From contig NZ_FNUJ01000007.1 in NCBI RefSeq assembly GCF_900107925.1, forward strand, positions 124,001 through 188,000: a stretch of DNA of 64,000 nucleotides, written 5' to 3'. Each line of letters begins with the position of its first letter. Within the stretch, counting starts at the first letter, position 1. Made by a program: the position numbers and the translations under genes. This stretch comes from Amycolatopsis pretoriensis. Lineage in GTDB: Bacteria; Actinomycetota; Actinomycetes; Mycobacteriales; Pseudonocardiaceae. Under the pieces are notes generated by a model. It made no database searches, was not told the origin of the DNA, and saw nothing but the letters and a program-made list of their open reading frames with translations. Shown piece after piece: positions 16,901 through 25,395 of this stretch.

Positions 16901-18595
16901 GGCCAGCCGCTGCGAGCCGGGCCGGCCCCGCAGCTCGCCGGCGATGCGATCCCAGGTGATCCGCGCGCGCAGCTCGCCGAACTCCTCGCTCGGGTACCGG
17001 CCGGCGAGCATGTCGAGCACCGCGTGCAGCGCGTCGTCCGGCAGCGACGCGAACGGCGCCGCCCGCCGCACCAGCGAGGCCAGGTCCGGCACCGTCCACG
17101 GTTCGAGCGCCACCATCGCGACGACGTGCTGCGCCAGCACGTCGAGGGGGTTGCGCGGGTAGCGGACCGCCTCGATCGCGCCGGTCGCCATCCGTTCCGC
17201 GACCACCGCGCAGGAGACGAGGTCGCCGCGGAACTTGGGGAACATCACGCCGGAGGAGACCGCGCCGACCTGGTGCCCGGCACGGCCGACGCGCTGCAGG
17301 CCGGACGCCACCGTCGGCGGCGCCTCGATCTGCACCACCAGGTCGACCGCGCCCATGTCGATGCCCAGCTCCAGCGACGACGTCGCCACCACACACGGCA
17401 GCCGCCCGGACTTGAGGTCCTCCTCGACGTGCGTGCGCTGTTCCCGTGACATCGACCCGTGGTGCGCCCGGGCGATCACCGGCGGGGCGCCGGTGCTCAC
17501 GCCGGACTGCCCGACCGCTTCGGCCGGGAAGGAGTCGGCCGCGGTCAGCTCGGTCTGCTCCGCGGCCAGCTCGTTGAGCCGGGCCGTCATCCGCTCGGTG
17601 AGCCGCCGGGAGTTGGCGAACACGATCGTCGAGCGGTGGGCTTGGATCAGGCTCAGCACCCGCTCTTCGACCGCAGGCCAGATCGACGGCCGCTGCACCG
17701 GGTTGCCGGCGATCTCCTCCAGCGTGCCCAGGCCACCAGGGGCGATGTCGCCGGGCGGGAACGCTTCGGTCAGGGAATCCAGGGACCCGAGCGACTCCAG
17801 CTCGTCGAGCGGGCTCGGCGCCGGGCCGCCGCGCGGGGCGTCGAGGTTGCTCATGTCCTCGACCGGGACCTCGACGCGGACCTCGATGGTCTTCGCCAGC
17901 TTCGGCTGGACCACCCGCACCGGTCGGCCGCCGGCCAGGAACGCGCTCACCTCGTCGACCGGGCGGACCGTCGCCGACAGGCCGATCCGCTGCGCCGGCT
18001 TCGGCAGCAGCGAGTCGAGCCGCTCCAGCGACAGCGCGAGGTGCGCGCCGCGCTTGCCGCCCGCGACCGCGTGCACCTCGTCGACGATCACGGTCTCGAC
18101 GCCGCGCAGCGACTCCCGCGCCGACGACGTGAGGATCAGGAACAGCGACTCCGGCGTGGTCACCAGGACGTCGGGTGGGGTCTTGGTGAAGGAGCGGCGC
18201 TCGGCCGCGGTGGTGTCGCCGGTGCGCATGCCGACCTCGATCTCCGGCACCGGGAGCCCGAGCCGCCGCGAGGCCTGCGAGATGCCGGCGAGCGGCGCGC
18301 GCAGGTTCCGCTGGACGTCGACGGCGAGCGCCTTCAGCGGCGAGACGTAGAGGATCCGGCAGCGTTTGGTGGCTTCCGCCGGCGGTGGTTCCACCGAAAG
18401 CCGGTCCAGCGCCCAGAGGAACGCGGACAGGGTCTTGCCGGACCCGGTCGGCGCGACGACGAGGGCGTGCTCGCCCGCATGCGCCGCCCGCCAGGCGCCT
18501 TCCTGGGCCGCGGTGGGCGCGGCGAAGGCCCCCGCGAACCAGTCCCGGGTCGCGGGGGAGAAGAGGTCGAGCACGTCAACTGCCACGTCGTCCAT
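13916..18595 (-). CDS. lhr: ATP-dependent helicase Lhr
   Basis: A long helicase of about 1,559 residues (superfamily 2, Lhr family). Lhr translocates 3'-5' on single-stranded DNA and unwinds RNA:DNA hybrids. Mycobacterial Lhr responds to DNA damage. Using the ATG at 18595 (MDDVAVDVLDLF), motif I APTGSGKT is at about 48-55, the DEVH box at 172-175 and SAT at 207-209. The second RecA domain contains VVATSSLELGIDMG and QRVGRAGHQ. The large C-terminal half holds the Lhr-specific winged helix and beta-barrel regions. A TTG at 18616 would add seven residues. The start overlaps the DeoR-type gene by 20 bases, so lhr sits at the end of the sugar-acid operon. Confidence 0.93.
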   Translation of the reverse strand: MDDVAVDVLDLFSPATRDWFAGAFAAPTAAQEGAWRAAHAGEHALVVAPTGSGKTLSAFLWALDRLSVEPPPAEATKRCRILYVSPLKALAVDVQRNLRAPLAGISQASRRLGLPVPEIEVGMRTGDTTAAERRSFTKTPPDVLVTTPESLFLILTSSARESLRGVETVIVDEVHAVAGGKRGAHLALSLERLDSLLPKPAQRIGLSATVRPVDEVSAFLAGGRPVRVVQPKLAKTIEVRVEVPVEDMSNLDAPRGGPAPSPLDELESLGSLDSLTEAFPPGDIAPGGLGTLEEIAGNPVQRPSIWPAVEERVLSLIQAHRSTIVFANSRRLTERMTARLNELAAEQTELTAADSFPAEAVGQSGVSTGAPPVIARAHHGSMSREQRTHVEEDLKSGRLPCVVATSSLELGIDMGAVDLVVQIEAPPTVASGLQRVGRAGHQVGAVSSGVMFPKFRGDLVSCAVVAERMATGAIEAVRYPRNPLDVLAQHVVAMVALEPWTVPDLASLVRRAAPFASLPDDALHAVLDMLAGRYPSEEFGELRARITWDRIAGELRGRPGSQRLAVTSGGTIPDRGLFTVMTPGGDDKPGSRVGEFDEEMVYESRVGDTILLGTSSWRITDITHDRVIVVPAPGEPARMPFWKGDAPGRPLELGRALGKFVRELSTSDAGKARERAAAAGLDERACDNLLNYLAEQKEATRHVPNDRTILLERYRDELGDWRIVVHSPFGAQVNAPWALAIAARLRENRGVDAQVAHSDDGIVLRLPDALDADGGDVTIGADDVLLDPEEVEQLIVAEVGGSAVFAARFRECAARSLLLPRRDPRRRTPLWQQRQRASQLLSVAAKYERFPVVLEAMREVLQDVYDVGGLRELMADVRARKVRLVEVETPAASPFARSLLFGYVGMFLYETDAPLAERRAAALSLDSGLLAELLGTEAIRELLDPEAVAEVTRSLQRLDPDRHARSAEDAADLLRFLGDLTVEEAAERGIQPEWLTELESARRAIRVRIGGTERFLAIEDSGKVRDALGTALPVGVPEAFTEPVPDPLGDLLFRYARSRGPFAAADVARRFGLGLAVVTGVLDRMTGEGRLVRGELSPVGHPDTHGVGIEYCDSAVLRRLRRASLAKLRAEVEPVEPAALGRFLPSWHGFGGRVRAAPTADDVLSVVEQLAGAPLPASAVESLILPGRLPGYSPALLDELTTAGEVTWAGCGALSGGDGWIALAPTDVADLLLPEVVEDIPTGPLHEALLSTLEGGALFFRQLVDRSSVLVDKAPNDAEVVAALWDLVWAGLVTGDTLGPLRAQVAGHGAHKPRRQAPRGRYARLRAGRPQMPSRSGPPTVAGRWALTPNRETDATRRAHARTEAFLERHGVLTRGALDTERVTGGFSGIYKVLRGMEDTGQVIRGYVVEGLGAAQFAAKGAVDRLRALSGPGRPAPGRAVVLAAADPAQPYGAALPWPAATGDTKHRPARKAGALAVLVDGVPAMYVERGGKSLLSFTDERQPLVDAAQALSAAVREGWLGQLSVQRADGEQALTSELAEVLREAGFRATPSGLRLRA

Positions 18596-19376
18596 GATGC
18601 GCGGCACCACCGACAATTTCGGATCCGTCCGCCACGATCACGCTGTCGGCGAACGCCGGGTACACGGCGTCGATCCGCGGCTCGTCGGTGATCAGCCGGT
18701 ACTCGCGGTCGAGCGGCGTCCAGTAGGAAAAAGGGGCCTGGTCCAGCTTGGAGTGGTCGGCCAGCACGTAGGCCTCGGCGCCCGCGTGCAGCATCGCGTG
18801 CTTGACCACGGACTGCTCCAGTGACGGGCAGCACAGCCCCCGGCCGGGCACCAGGCCATCCGCGCCCAGGAACACCCGATCGGGTGAGATGTGCCGCAGC
18901 TGCGCGAGCACGCTCTCGCCGAGGATGGCTTCGTTGGGGTGCCGCAGCCGGCCGCCGAGGACGATCAGGTCGATCCCGGCGAAGCCGGCCAGCTCGCGGA
19001 TCGCCGTGACGCCGTTGGTGACCACGGTCAGCCCCTCGCGGTGGGCGAGGTGGCGGGCGAGCCGGCCGGTGGTCGTGCCGGCGTCGAGCAGCACGACCTC
19101 GCCGTCGCGCACCAGCGCGGCGGCTTGCCGGGCGATGGCGTCCTTCGCCGCCGCGTTCTCGCGGTCCTTCTCGTGCGGGCTGCGTTCGGTGTCGAGCGCG
19201 CCGCCGTAGGTGCGGACGACGTGCCCGGCGCCGGCGAGGGAGGCGAGGTCACGGCGGATCGTCGACTCCGAGACACCGAACTCCTCGGCCAGTTCCGCGA
19301 TGCCGCCCGAGCCGTCGCGGACGGCTTCGAGCAGCATCGCGCGCCGGTCACGGGTGCCTGGTCGCGGCTGGGACAT
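18576..19376 (-). CDS. DeoR/GlpR-family transcriptional regulator
   Basis: A protein of 266 residues. The N-terminal DeoR helix-turn-helix is IAELAEEFGVSESTIRRDL (about 26-44), followed by VRTYGGA, which is typical of the family. The C-terminal sensor domain has LLDAGTTTGRLARHL and TNG plus GGRLR, the phosphosugar-binding signature. DeoR regulators sense phosphorylated sugar intermediates, fitting a kinase-dehydrogenase pathway. It overlaps the MFS gene start-to-end (29 bases) and lhr (20 bases). It probably controls the operon from the palindromic site at 22909-22947. A phosphorylated C4 acid or DHAP as ligand is inferred. Confidence 0.9.
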   Translation of the reverse strand: MSQPRPGTRDRRAMLLEAVRDGSGGIAELAEEFGVSESTIRRDLASLAGAGHVVRTYGGALDTERSPHEKDRENAAAKDAIARQAAALVRDGEVVLLDAGTTTGRLARHLAHREGLTVVTNGVTAIRELAGFAGIDLIVLGGRLRHPNEAILGESVLAQLRHISPDRVFLGADGLVPGRGLCCPSLEQSVVKHAMLHAGAEAYVLADHSKLDQAPFSYWTPLDREYRLITDEPRIDAVYPAFADSVIVADGSEIVGGAAHHGRRGS

Positions 19377-20625
19377 GCGCAGACTCTTCCACAGTCGCGG
19401 GTTTCAGCCCGAAGAACGCCAGGCCGGCGGCCACGGCGAGGAACGCGGCCAGCACGACGAACCCGGTGGTCGCGCTGCCGGTGACGTCGGTGAGCCAGCC
19501 GACCAGGTACGGCCCGGCGAACCCGCCGAGGTTGCCGAGCGCGTTGATCAGGCCCATCGCCACGGCGACGACCTCGATGCCGAGGAGCCGGCTGGGGATG
19601 GCCCAGAACGGCCCGTACGGCATGTAGACGCCGGTCGCCACGACGCAGAGCAGCACCAGCTGCACCGCCGCCGGCCAGTGCACGAGGTTGCCGAGCAGCA
19701 GCCCGGCGATGGCCACGACCAGCGGCACCGCGACGGCGAGCCGCCGGTTGCCGGTCTTGTCCGACCAGTGCGCGCACGCGACCATCCCGGCCAGCGCGAG
19801 GACGTATGGCACGGCCGACAGGAACCCGACCGCGGTGGCCGAGCCGCCGGTCATTGTCTTCACGACCGACGGCAACCACAGGCTGAACCCGTAGAAGCCG
19901 GTGATCCAGAAGAAGTAGACGCCGATCAGCAGCAGGACCTGCCGGTTCGCCAGCGCCTGCCGGTAGCCCTGTTTCACGAACGCCGGTTTGGCCTCTTCTT
20001 CGGCCCGCAAGGTGGTTTCGAGGTACTCGCGCTCCTCGGCGGAGATCCAGCGGGCCTTAGCCGGCCGGTCGGCCACCGCGAACCACCAGACGACCGCCCA
20101 CAGCAGCGGCGGCAGGCCCTGGATGACGAACACCCAGCGCCACGACATGTGGTCGAGCATCAGCCCGGACAGCGGGGACATGACGATCGCCGAGATCGGC
20201 AGGCACGTCATCCACAGCGCGTTCGCCCGGGCCCGCTCGGCCTGCGGGAACCAGGACGCCAGCAGGATCAGCACCGCGGGCCAGACGCCGCCCTCGAACA
20301 GCCCGAGCAGCAGCCGCGCCAGGTGCAGCTGCGTTTCGTTCCGCACCAGGCCGCAGAGCACCGCCGCGAACGCCCACGCGACCATCAGGATCAGCACCGT
20401 CTTGCGGGCGCTCCACTTCGCGGCCAGCACCGCGGCCGGGATCTGCAGCACGAGGTAGCCGACGAAGAAGATGCCGCTCGCCAGGCCCTTCGCGCTGGCG
20501 GACAACGGGAAGTCGTCGCCGATGTAGGGCAGGATCACCGCGACGTTCGTGCGGTCGAGGTAGGCCAGCATGTACATGACCACCGCGACCGGGATGACGT
20601 ACGCCCAGCGCTTGCGGGGGATCAC
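19348..20625 (-). CDS. MFS transporter, anion:cation symporter (ACS) type
   Basis: A protein of 425 residues with twelve predicted membrane helices. The first helix is followed by YLDRTNVAVILPYIGDDF, a signature of the ACS family that takes up organic acids and sugar acids such as tartrate, galactonate and phthalate. The cytoplasmic loop after helix 2-3 (KWSARKTVLIL) and FEGGVWPAVLILLASWFP are also typical. It starts with GTG at 20625 in a four-base GTGA overlap with the pdxA2-like stop. Its place between a kinase/dehydrogenase pair and the regulator makes uptake of a C4 sugar acid the most likely role. Confidence 0.88.
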   Translation of the reverse strand: MIPRKRWAYVIPVAVVMYMLAYLDRTNVAVILPYIGDDFPLSASAKGLASGIFFVGYLVLQIPAAVLAAKWSARKTVLILMVAWAFAAVLCGLVRNETQLHLARLLLGLFEGGVWPAVLILLASWFPQAERARANALWMTCLPISAIVMSPLSGLMLDHMSWRWVFVIQGLPPLLWAVVWWFAVADRPAKARWISAEEREYLETTLRAEEEAKPAFVKQGYRQALANRQVLLLIGVYFFWITGFYGFSLWLPSVVKTMTGGSATAVGFLSAVPYVLALAGMVACAHWSDKTGNRRLAVAVPLVVAIAGLLLGNLVHWPAAVQLVLLCVVATGVYMPYGPFWAIPSRLLGIEVVAVAMGLINALGNLGGFAGPYLVGWLTDVTGSATTGFVVLAAFLAVAAGLAFFGLKPATVEESAHVPAATRHP

Positions 20626-21650
20626 CGGACGCCCGGCGGGTAGATGGCGGGCAGTTTCCGCGCGTACGGCGCCAGGGTCGCGGCCGCCTTGAACGCGGCG
20701 ACCATCGTGCCGTGCGACGCCCGGCCGGTGCCGGCGATGTCGAACGCCGTGCCGTGGTCGACCGACGTGCGCAGGATCGGCAGGCCGACCGTCACCGAGA
20801 CCGTGCCGTCGAAGTCGTACGTCTTCGACGCGATGTGCCCCTGGTCGTGGTAGAGCGAGAGCACGCCGTCGAACCGGCCCTGGATCCCTTGGTGGAACAC
20901 GGAATCCGCCGGGATCGGGCCGACCACGTCGAGCCCGGCCGCCCGCGCGGCGGCGACCGCCGGGGCGATCGCGACGATCTCCTCGTCGCCGAACTTGCCG
21001 TTCTCCCCGCCGTGCGGGTTCAGCGCCGCCACGGCCAGTCTCGGTTTCTCCGTGCCGAACACCTCGAGCGCGGTGTAGGCCTCGCGGATGGCGTGCTCGA
21101 TGTTCTCGCGGGTGATCTGGTTGATCGCCTCGCGCAGGGAAAGGTGCCGGGTGGCGAAGAAGATCTTCAGCCCCGACACCCAGAACATCGTGTTGAACCG
21201 GGTCGAGCCGGTCAGCTCGCCGAGCATCTCGGTGTGCCCGAGGTGCTGGGAACCCGCCGCCCAGATCGCCTCCTTGTTGATCGGCGCGGTCACGACCGCG
21301 TCGACCTCACCGGCCAGTGCGAGCCGGGTGGCCACTTCGATAGCGCCCACGGCGGCGGCGCCCGCGGTCGCGTTGACCTCGCCCCACGGCAGGTCTTCCC
21401 GGACGACGCCGAGGTTGAGGATGTCGATCACGCCGGTGGTGAAGCGCGCGTCGGCGACCGTGGCGATGGGGTTGATCTCCAGGTGCAGGCCGAGGTGCCG
21501 GACCAGGCGTTCCAGCACGACCGCGTCACCGACCGCGACCCCGCGGGCCATCTGCAGCGACTCGGGCTCGGCGAGGGTCTTGAGGGTGATTTCCGGGCCG
21601 ATGCCCACGGGGTCGCCGAGGGTGACGGCGAGGATGGGGAGGTCGCTCAC
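20622..21650 (-). CDS. pdxA2: 4-hydroxythreonine-4-phosphate dehydrogenase-like (PdxA2, threonate-4-P dehydrogenase)
   Basis: A protein of 342 residues of the PdxA family. The N-terminus LAVTLGDPVGIGPE is the family signature, and VVTAPINKEA and SLYHDQGHI supply substrate and metal ligands. The true start is the GTG at 21650 (reads VSDLPILAVT), with GGAAGGAAG upstream and a GTGA overlap with the kinase stop. Upstream in-frame sequence is not coding. In the published DUF1537 pathway, PdxA2 oxidises and decarboxylates D-threonate 4-phosphate to dihydroxyacetone phosphate. Linkage to a DUF1537 kinase and a sugar-acid transporter supports this over vitamin B6 synthesis. A different C4 acid isomer remains possible. 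Confidence 0.87.
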   Translation of the reverse strand: MSDLPILAVTLGDPVGIGPEITLKTLAEPESLQMARGVAVGDAVVLERLVRHLGLHLEINPIATVADARFTTGVIDILNLGVVREDLPWGEVNATAGAAAVGAIEVATRLALAGEVDAVVTAPINKEAIWAAGSQHLGHTEMLGELTGSTRFNTMFWVSGLKIFFATRHLSLREAINQITRENIEHAIREAYTALEVFGTEKPRLAVAALNPHGGENGKFGDEEIVAIAPAVAAARAAGLDVVGPIPADSVFHQGIQGRFDGVLSLYHDQGHIASKTYDFDGTVSVTVGLPILRTSVDHGTAFDIAGTGRASHGTMVAAFKAAATLAPYARKLPAIYPPGVR

Positions 21651-22897
21651 GGGTTCTTCCTTCCGGTGGCCAGCACGTGGTTCAGGTGTTCCAGGCAGGC
21701 GACGGCGGCGTCGCGGCCGCCGATCAGCCCGCCTTTGGTGGCGAAGGGCAGCCCGGCGTGCGGGCCGCCGGTGAGCCGCCCGGCGACCGCCAGCGGCAGC
21801 ACCTCGGTGTCGATCTCGAAGCCGTCGGCCCCGAGTGCTTTCGTGACCTCGACGGCGATGTCGCCGCCGGTGGCGTAGAGCCCGCCGATCCGGTGCGCGC
21901 CGAGCACCAGCCGGGTCGCTTCGCCGAGCGCGGGCGGGATTCGTGCCGCGACGCCGGGGTCGATCGGGACGCCCGGGGTGGGCGCCCGGGTCCGGATGCC
22001 GACCACGCGGTGCCCGGCGCCGAGGAGTTCCCCGGCCGCGGCGGCGATCGACGGGGGATCGAGCCGGCCCGGGTCGACGTCGACGTACCGCGCGTCCAGC
22101 ACCAGCTCGGTTTCCAGGACCTGGTCCCGGGTCTGCCCGGTGATGCTGCCGATCACGGACAGGACCGGCGGGATGGTGCCGTGGCCGGGCGCGAGACCGA
22201 GTGCGGCGGCCAGCCGGACGCCGAACGGCCCGGAGTCCACGGAGATCCACCGCGTGCCCTCGGCCGCCAGCCGGGCGGCGGCCTTGGCGACGACGGTGAG
22301 GTGCCGGTTCGTCGTGGCGTCGCAGACGACGATCCCCGCCGGGCGGCGCAGGGCGGCCACGACCGCGTCCACGCCCTCCTCGACGACGTCCAGCGCCAGC
22401 TCGGCGATGTCCCGGCCGGTGGGCTGCAAGAGGGCGCGGATCCGCGACGACCGGACCGGCGCGAGGGGGTCGCGCGCGGCCGGGCTTTCGGCCAGCGGCA
22501 CGCCGTCGACCAGGTGCAGGCCGCCGAGGGTGACCCGGCCGGCGTCGGGGAACGCGGGTACGACGAGGGCGCGGGCCTCCGGCGCGGTGGCCAGGACGGC
22601 CTCGGTCTCCACGCCGACGTTGCCGCGCAGGGTCGTGTCCACGCGCTTCACCGTGAGCTCGACGGGCCCGGCCAGCTCGACCGCCGCCCGCACCGCCCGC
22701 GCGGCGTGTGGTGGCGACGCGTGGCGGGTACCCAGGTTGACCACCAGCGCGTCGATCCCGCTTCCCGCACGGAAACAGGGCGCGTCCGGTTCGAGCGGCG
22801 CGTTGACGGAAACCGCACGCAGCCCGAAGCGGGCGTACAGCGCTCCGGTCGCGTTGCTGCCGGTCAGGTCGTCCCCGAGGACGAGCAGCTTCGGCAT
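21647..22897 (-). CDS. dtnK: DUF1537 four-carbon acid sugar kinase (threonate kinase-like)
   Basis: A protein of 416 residues with the two-domain DUF1537 fold. The N-terminal GDDLTGSNATG motif (8-18) is the family hallmark for substrate binding. The C-terminal nucleotide-binding domain has VLSVIGSITGQT, YATGGDIA and FATKGGLIGG. These kinases phosphorylate C4 sugar acids (D-threonate, L-threonate, D-erythronate) at C4. With PdxA2 next to it, D-threonate is the best guess but isomer specificity is not readable. It is the first gene of the operon. AAGGAG lies eight bases before its ATG, and the operator candidate starts within that site. Confidence 0.87.
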   Translation of the reverse strand: MPKLLVLGDDLTGSNATGALYARFGLRAVSVNAPLEPDAPCFRAGSGIDALVVNLGTRHASPPHAARAVRAAVELAGPVELTVKRVDTTLRGNVGVETEAVLATAPEARALVVPAFPDAGRVTLGGLHLVDGVPLAESPAARDPLAPVRSSRIRALLQPTGRDIAELALDVVEEGVDAVVAALRRPAGIVVCDATTNRHLTVVAKAAARLAAEGTRWISVDSGPFGVRLAAALGLAPGHGTIPPVLSVIGSITGQTRDQVLETELVLDARYVDVDPGRLDPPSIAAAAGELLGAGHRVVGIRTRAPTPGVPIDPGVAARIPPALGEATRLVLGAHRIGGLYATGGDIAVEVTKALGADGFEIDTEVLPLAVAGRLTGGPHAGLPFATKGGLIGGRDAAVACLEHLNHVLATGRKNP

Positions 22898-22908
22898 CTC
22901 ACGCTCCT

Positions 22909-22947
22909 TTGCACAGTTCGTGCAACTCGGATGACCGAACTGCGCAA
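22909..22947. promoter_or_regulatory. Candidate DeoR-type operator before the C4 sugar-acid operon
   Basis: TTGCACAGTTCG (22909-22920) and CGAACTGCGCAA (22936-22947) are 12-base inverted arms with one mismatch. Inside the left arm region, TGCAC and GTGCA (22910-22924) form a second small palindrome. A further GTGCA lies at 22953-22957. The cluster begins at the ribosome-binding site of the kinase gene, a position suited to repression. Binding by the DeoR regulator encoded in the same operon is inferred. Confidence 0.6.
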
Positions 22948-23076
22948 CTATCGTGCACCGTGATCCACCTCTCCGTCAAGCGGCGGTGACTTTCGCGGGT
23001 CCGCACGCACGGTGACCTCGCGCATGGCAGCATCACCGCGAACGCCGTCAAGGCGTGTTTCGCGAAGGGGAGTGCT

Positions 23077-24915
23077 GTGCGGATCCTGTCCGTGGACCTC
23101 GGGACGTCCAACACCGTCGCCGTCCTGTCGGCGCACGGCAGGCCGCCCCGGGTCGTCGAGGTCGACGGCTCGGCCAACATGCCGTCGGCGGTGTTCGCCA
23201 CCGAAGAGGGCACGATCATGGTCGGCCGCGACGCCGAACGCCGCGCCCGCCTCGACCCGACGCGCTTCGAGCCGAACCCCAAGCGCCGCATCGACGAGCA
23301 GACCCTGCTGCTCGGCACCGACGTCGTCCCGGTGACCGACGCGCTGGCGGCCATCCTGCGCCGCGTGCTCGAGGAGACCTCCCGCCAGCTCGGCGGCGAA
23401 CAGCCCGACGAGGTCCGGCTGACCCACCCCGCGCAGTGGGGCCAGACCCGCCGCAACGTGCTGATGTCCGCCGCCCGGCTCGCCGGGATGGGCCAGAACA
23501 TCCTGCTGGTGCCCGAACCCGTCGCCGCGGCCGCGCACTTCGCGTCGTTCCCCGGCAAGGCCCTCGCGCCCGGCCAGGCGCTCGCCGTCTACGACCTCGG
23601 GGCGGGCACCTTCGACGTCGCCGTCGTCGGCGCGACGCAGAACGGCTTCACCGTGCTCGCCGAGGACGGCCTGCCCGACCTCGGCGGCCTCGACGTCGAC
23701 CAGGCGCTGATGGTGCACGTCGGGCGCGAGGTGTCGCACTCGGACCCGCAGCGCTGGCAACGGCTCCTGCGCCCCGAGTCCACCGGCGACCGCCGCACCC
23801 GGCGCGCGCTGCAGGAGGACGTCAAGGCGGCCAAGGAGGCGCTGTCGCGGCACCCGCAGACCGAGGTGCCGATGCCCGAGCCGTTCAAGGACGTCCTCGT
23901 CACGCGCGGTGAGCTGGAAGGCCTGGTCCGGCCGGCGATGCTGCGCAGCGTCGAACTGCTCTCGCGGACGTTGCGCTCGTCCGGCCTGACCCCGGACCGG
24001 CTGGCCGGCATCTACCTCGTCGGCGGGTCGAGCCGGCTGCCGCTGGTCGGCACGATGATCGCGGAGAAGCTCGGCGTCGTGCCGGGCAGCCTCGACCAGC
24101 CGGAGACCGCCGTCGCGCTCGGTGCCCAGCACGTCGCGCGCGACGGCATGGGCGCGCGGACGCAGAACGTCGAAGGGGCCGTCGCCGCCGGTGGCCCGCA
24201 CCGGCCGCAGTACGCGCCGCCGCCTCCGCCGCAGTACCCGGGGTACGCGCCGGCGAACTTCCCGCCCAGCGGGCCGCAGCCGGTGCCGTCGAACTTCCCC
24301 GCGTACGCGCCGCCGGAGAAACCGGAACCGAAGCCCGGCGGGAAGAAGAAGCTGCTCATCGGGATCGCGGCCGCGGTCGTCGTGCTGCTCGCGGCGGGGC
24401 TGACGTACTTCCTGACTTCGTCGTCCTCGGCGGCGACCTACACCGCCGACCAGTGCAGGACGCCGGGTCAGGCGGACGCCAAGGGCCTCACCGGCTGCCT
24501 GCGCCAGCTCGCCGGGAAGATCGCCGACACCGGCGACTGCAAGCCGGGCATGGGCAACGGCCCGGCGGCGCCGGCGGAGAGTCTCGGCGTGTCCTCGACC
24601 TGCTCGGCGCCGGGCCGGGCGGGCACGCAGGTGACCTACGTCCAGGGCGACAACGCCGACGCGCTCAAGCAGTACACCGACGGCCTGCTCACCTCCGCCG
24701 GCGGCGACCGCACGGAGGCCGACTGGGGCGGCAACGGGCTCAAGGGGCACTACTCGTCGGCCGCGGGCAAGACGTCGGCGGTGCTCGTGTTCACGGTGTC
24801 GGACCGGCCGCTCGTGGGGTTCATCTACCAGCTGAATTCGGCCGACCAGGCCGCGGCTACCACGCCGGGCACGCTGGCCGACTACTTCGAGGCGAGCGTC
24901 CAGCCGGGGGAGTAG
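23077..24915 (+). CDS. Hsp70-family ATPase with C-terminal membrane anchor and extracytoplasmic domain
   Basis: A protein of 612 residues starting at a GTG (VRILSVDLGTSNTVAVL). The actin-like ATPase domain spans about 1-360. It shows the phosphate-1 loop DLGTSNT, YDLGAGTFDVAVVG as the second phosphate loop and YLVGGSSRLPLVG as the adenosine motif. It lacks the DnaK substrate-binding domain. Residues 370-420 are Pro/Tyr-rich, then come GGKKK and a membrane helix at about 425-447. The last 160 residues lie outside the membrane and include several Cys that may pair. Such proteins are common in actinomycetes, and their role is unclear. It is divergent from the sugar-acid operon. Confidence 0.85.
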   Translation: MRILSVDLGTSNTVAVLSAHGRPPRVVEVDGSANMPSAVFATEEGTIMVGRDAERRARLDPTRFEPNPKRRIDEQTLLLGTDVVPVTDALAAILRRVLEETSRQLGGEQPDEVRLTHPAQWGQTRRNVLMSAARLAGMGQNILLVPEPVAAAAHFASFPGKALAPGQALAVYDLGAGTFDVAVVGATQNGFTVLAEDGLPDLGGLDVDQALMVHVGREVSHSDPQRWQRLLRPESTGDRRTRRALQEDVKAAKEALSRHPQTEVPMPEPFKDVLVTRGELEGLVRPAMLRSVELLSRTLRSSGLTPDRLAGIYLVGGSSRLPLVGTMIAEKLGVVPGSLDQPETAVALGAQHVARDGMGARTQNVEGAVAAGGPHRPQYAPPPPPQYPGYAPANFPPSGPQPVPSNFPAYAPPEKPEPKPGGKKKLLIGIAAAVVVLLAAGLTYFLTSSSSAATYTADQCRTPGQADAKGLTGCLRQLAGKIADTGDCKPGMGNGPAAPAESLGVSSTCSAPGRAGTQVTYVQGDNADALKQYTDGLLTSAGGDRTEADWGGNGLKGHYSSAAGKTSAVLVFTVSDRPLVGFIYQLNSADQAAATTPGTLADYFEASVQPGE

Positions 24916-24960
24916 GCGGCGCGAACGGACCGTTCGCGACCGCCGGTTAGAGTGGGTTCG

Positions 24961-25155
24961 ATGCGGATCACGGTTTTCCGGCGGCTGATGGCCGAGGAGT
25001 TCGGCCCCGGGCGGGCCCAGGTGCTGGCCAGGGACCACGTGCTCAGCGGGCTCGGCGGCCGCACCGTCGACCAGGCGCTGACCGCGGGAATCCCGGCCAA
25101 GGACGTGTGGCGAGAGGTCTGCGACGCCTTCGACGTGCCCCGCGAACGGCGCTGA
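24961..25155 (+). CDS. DUF3046 family protein
   Basis: A small protein of 64 residues starting MRITVFRRLMAEEFG. The DUF3046 signature is clear: the DHVLSGLGGRTVDQALTAG segment and the end KDVWREVCDAFDVP. This family is almost always found just upstream of recA in actinobacteria, as here (240 bases upstream). A GTG nine bases earlier in frame would add three residues, but the ATG matches family starts. Function is unknown. The LexA box lies after it, so it is probably not part of the SOS transcript. Confidence 0.9.
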   Translation: MRITVFRRLMAEEFGPGRAQVLARDHVLSGLGGRTVDQALTAGIPAKDVWREVCDAFDVPRERR

Positions 25156-25227
25156 CCTGGGCGGATACGCACGGGTCCTGACCCGGGCGGGCGAAAATCC
25201 TAGCGCAAGGGTGTGTCGCTGCCGACC

Positions 25228-25243
25228 TCGAACAGGTGTTCGT
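25228..25243 (+). promoter_or_regulatory. LexA (SOS) box upstream of recA
   Basis: TCGAAC-AGGT-GTTCGT matches the actinobacterial LexA palindrome with one mismatch at the last base. The core is the same as I recall for the mycobacterial recA box. It lies about 150 bases before the recA ATG, so recA has a leader of roughly 100 bases or more. Confidence 0.88.
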
Positions 25244-25395
25244 CTATGGTGTTGTCCACATCGGGTCCAGCGATCCACAGATTGGGCGCCGCTCCTGGAA
25301 TTGTCGGTCCCCGCCGCTAGCGTCGGACCGGACAGCTGAAGAACCGACACAGAGCCCCTCGAGAAGGGGGCTTCGACCAGCGAGGTGGGACTTCC

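Noticed and set aside
20622..22250. A 542-residue reading of the PdxA2-like gene
   Set aside because: The extra 200 N-terminal residues are Arg/Pro-rich shadow sequence of the kinase gene. The real start is the GTG at 21650, with a GTGA overlap and a ribosome-binding site.
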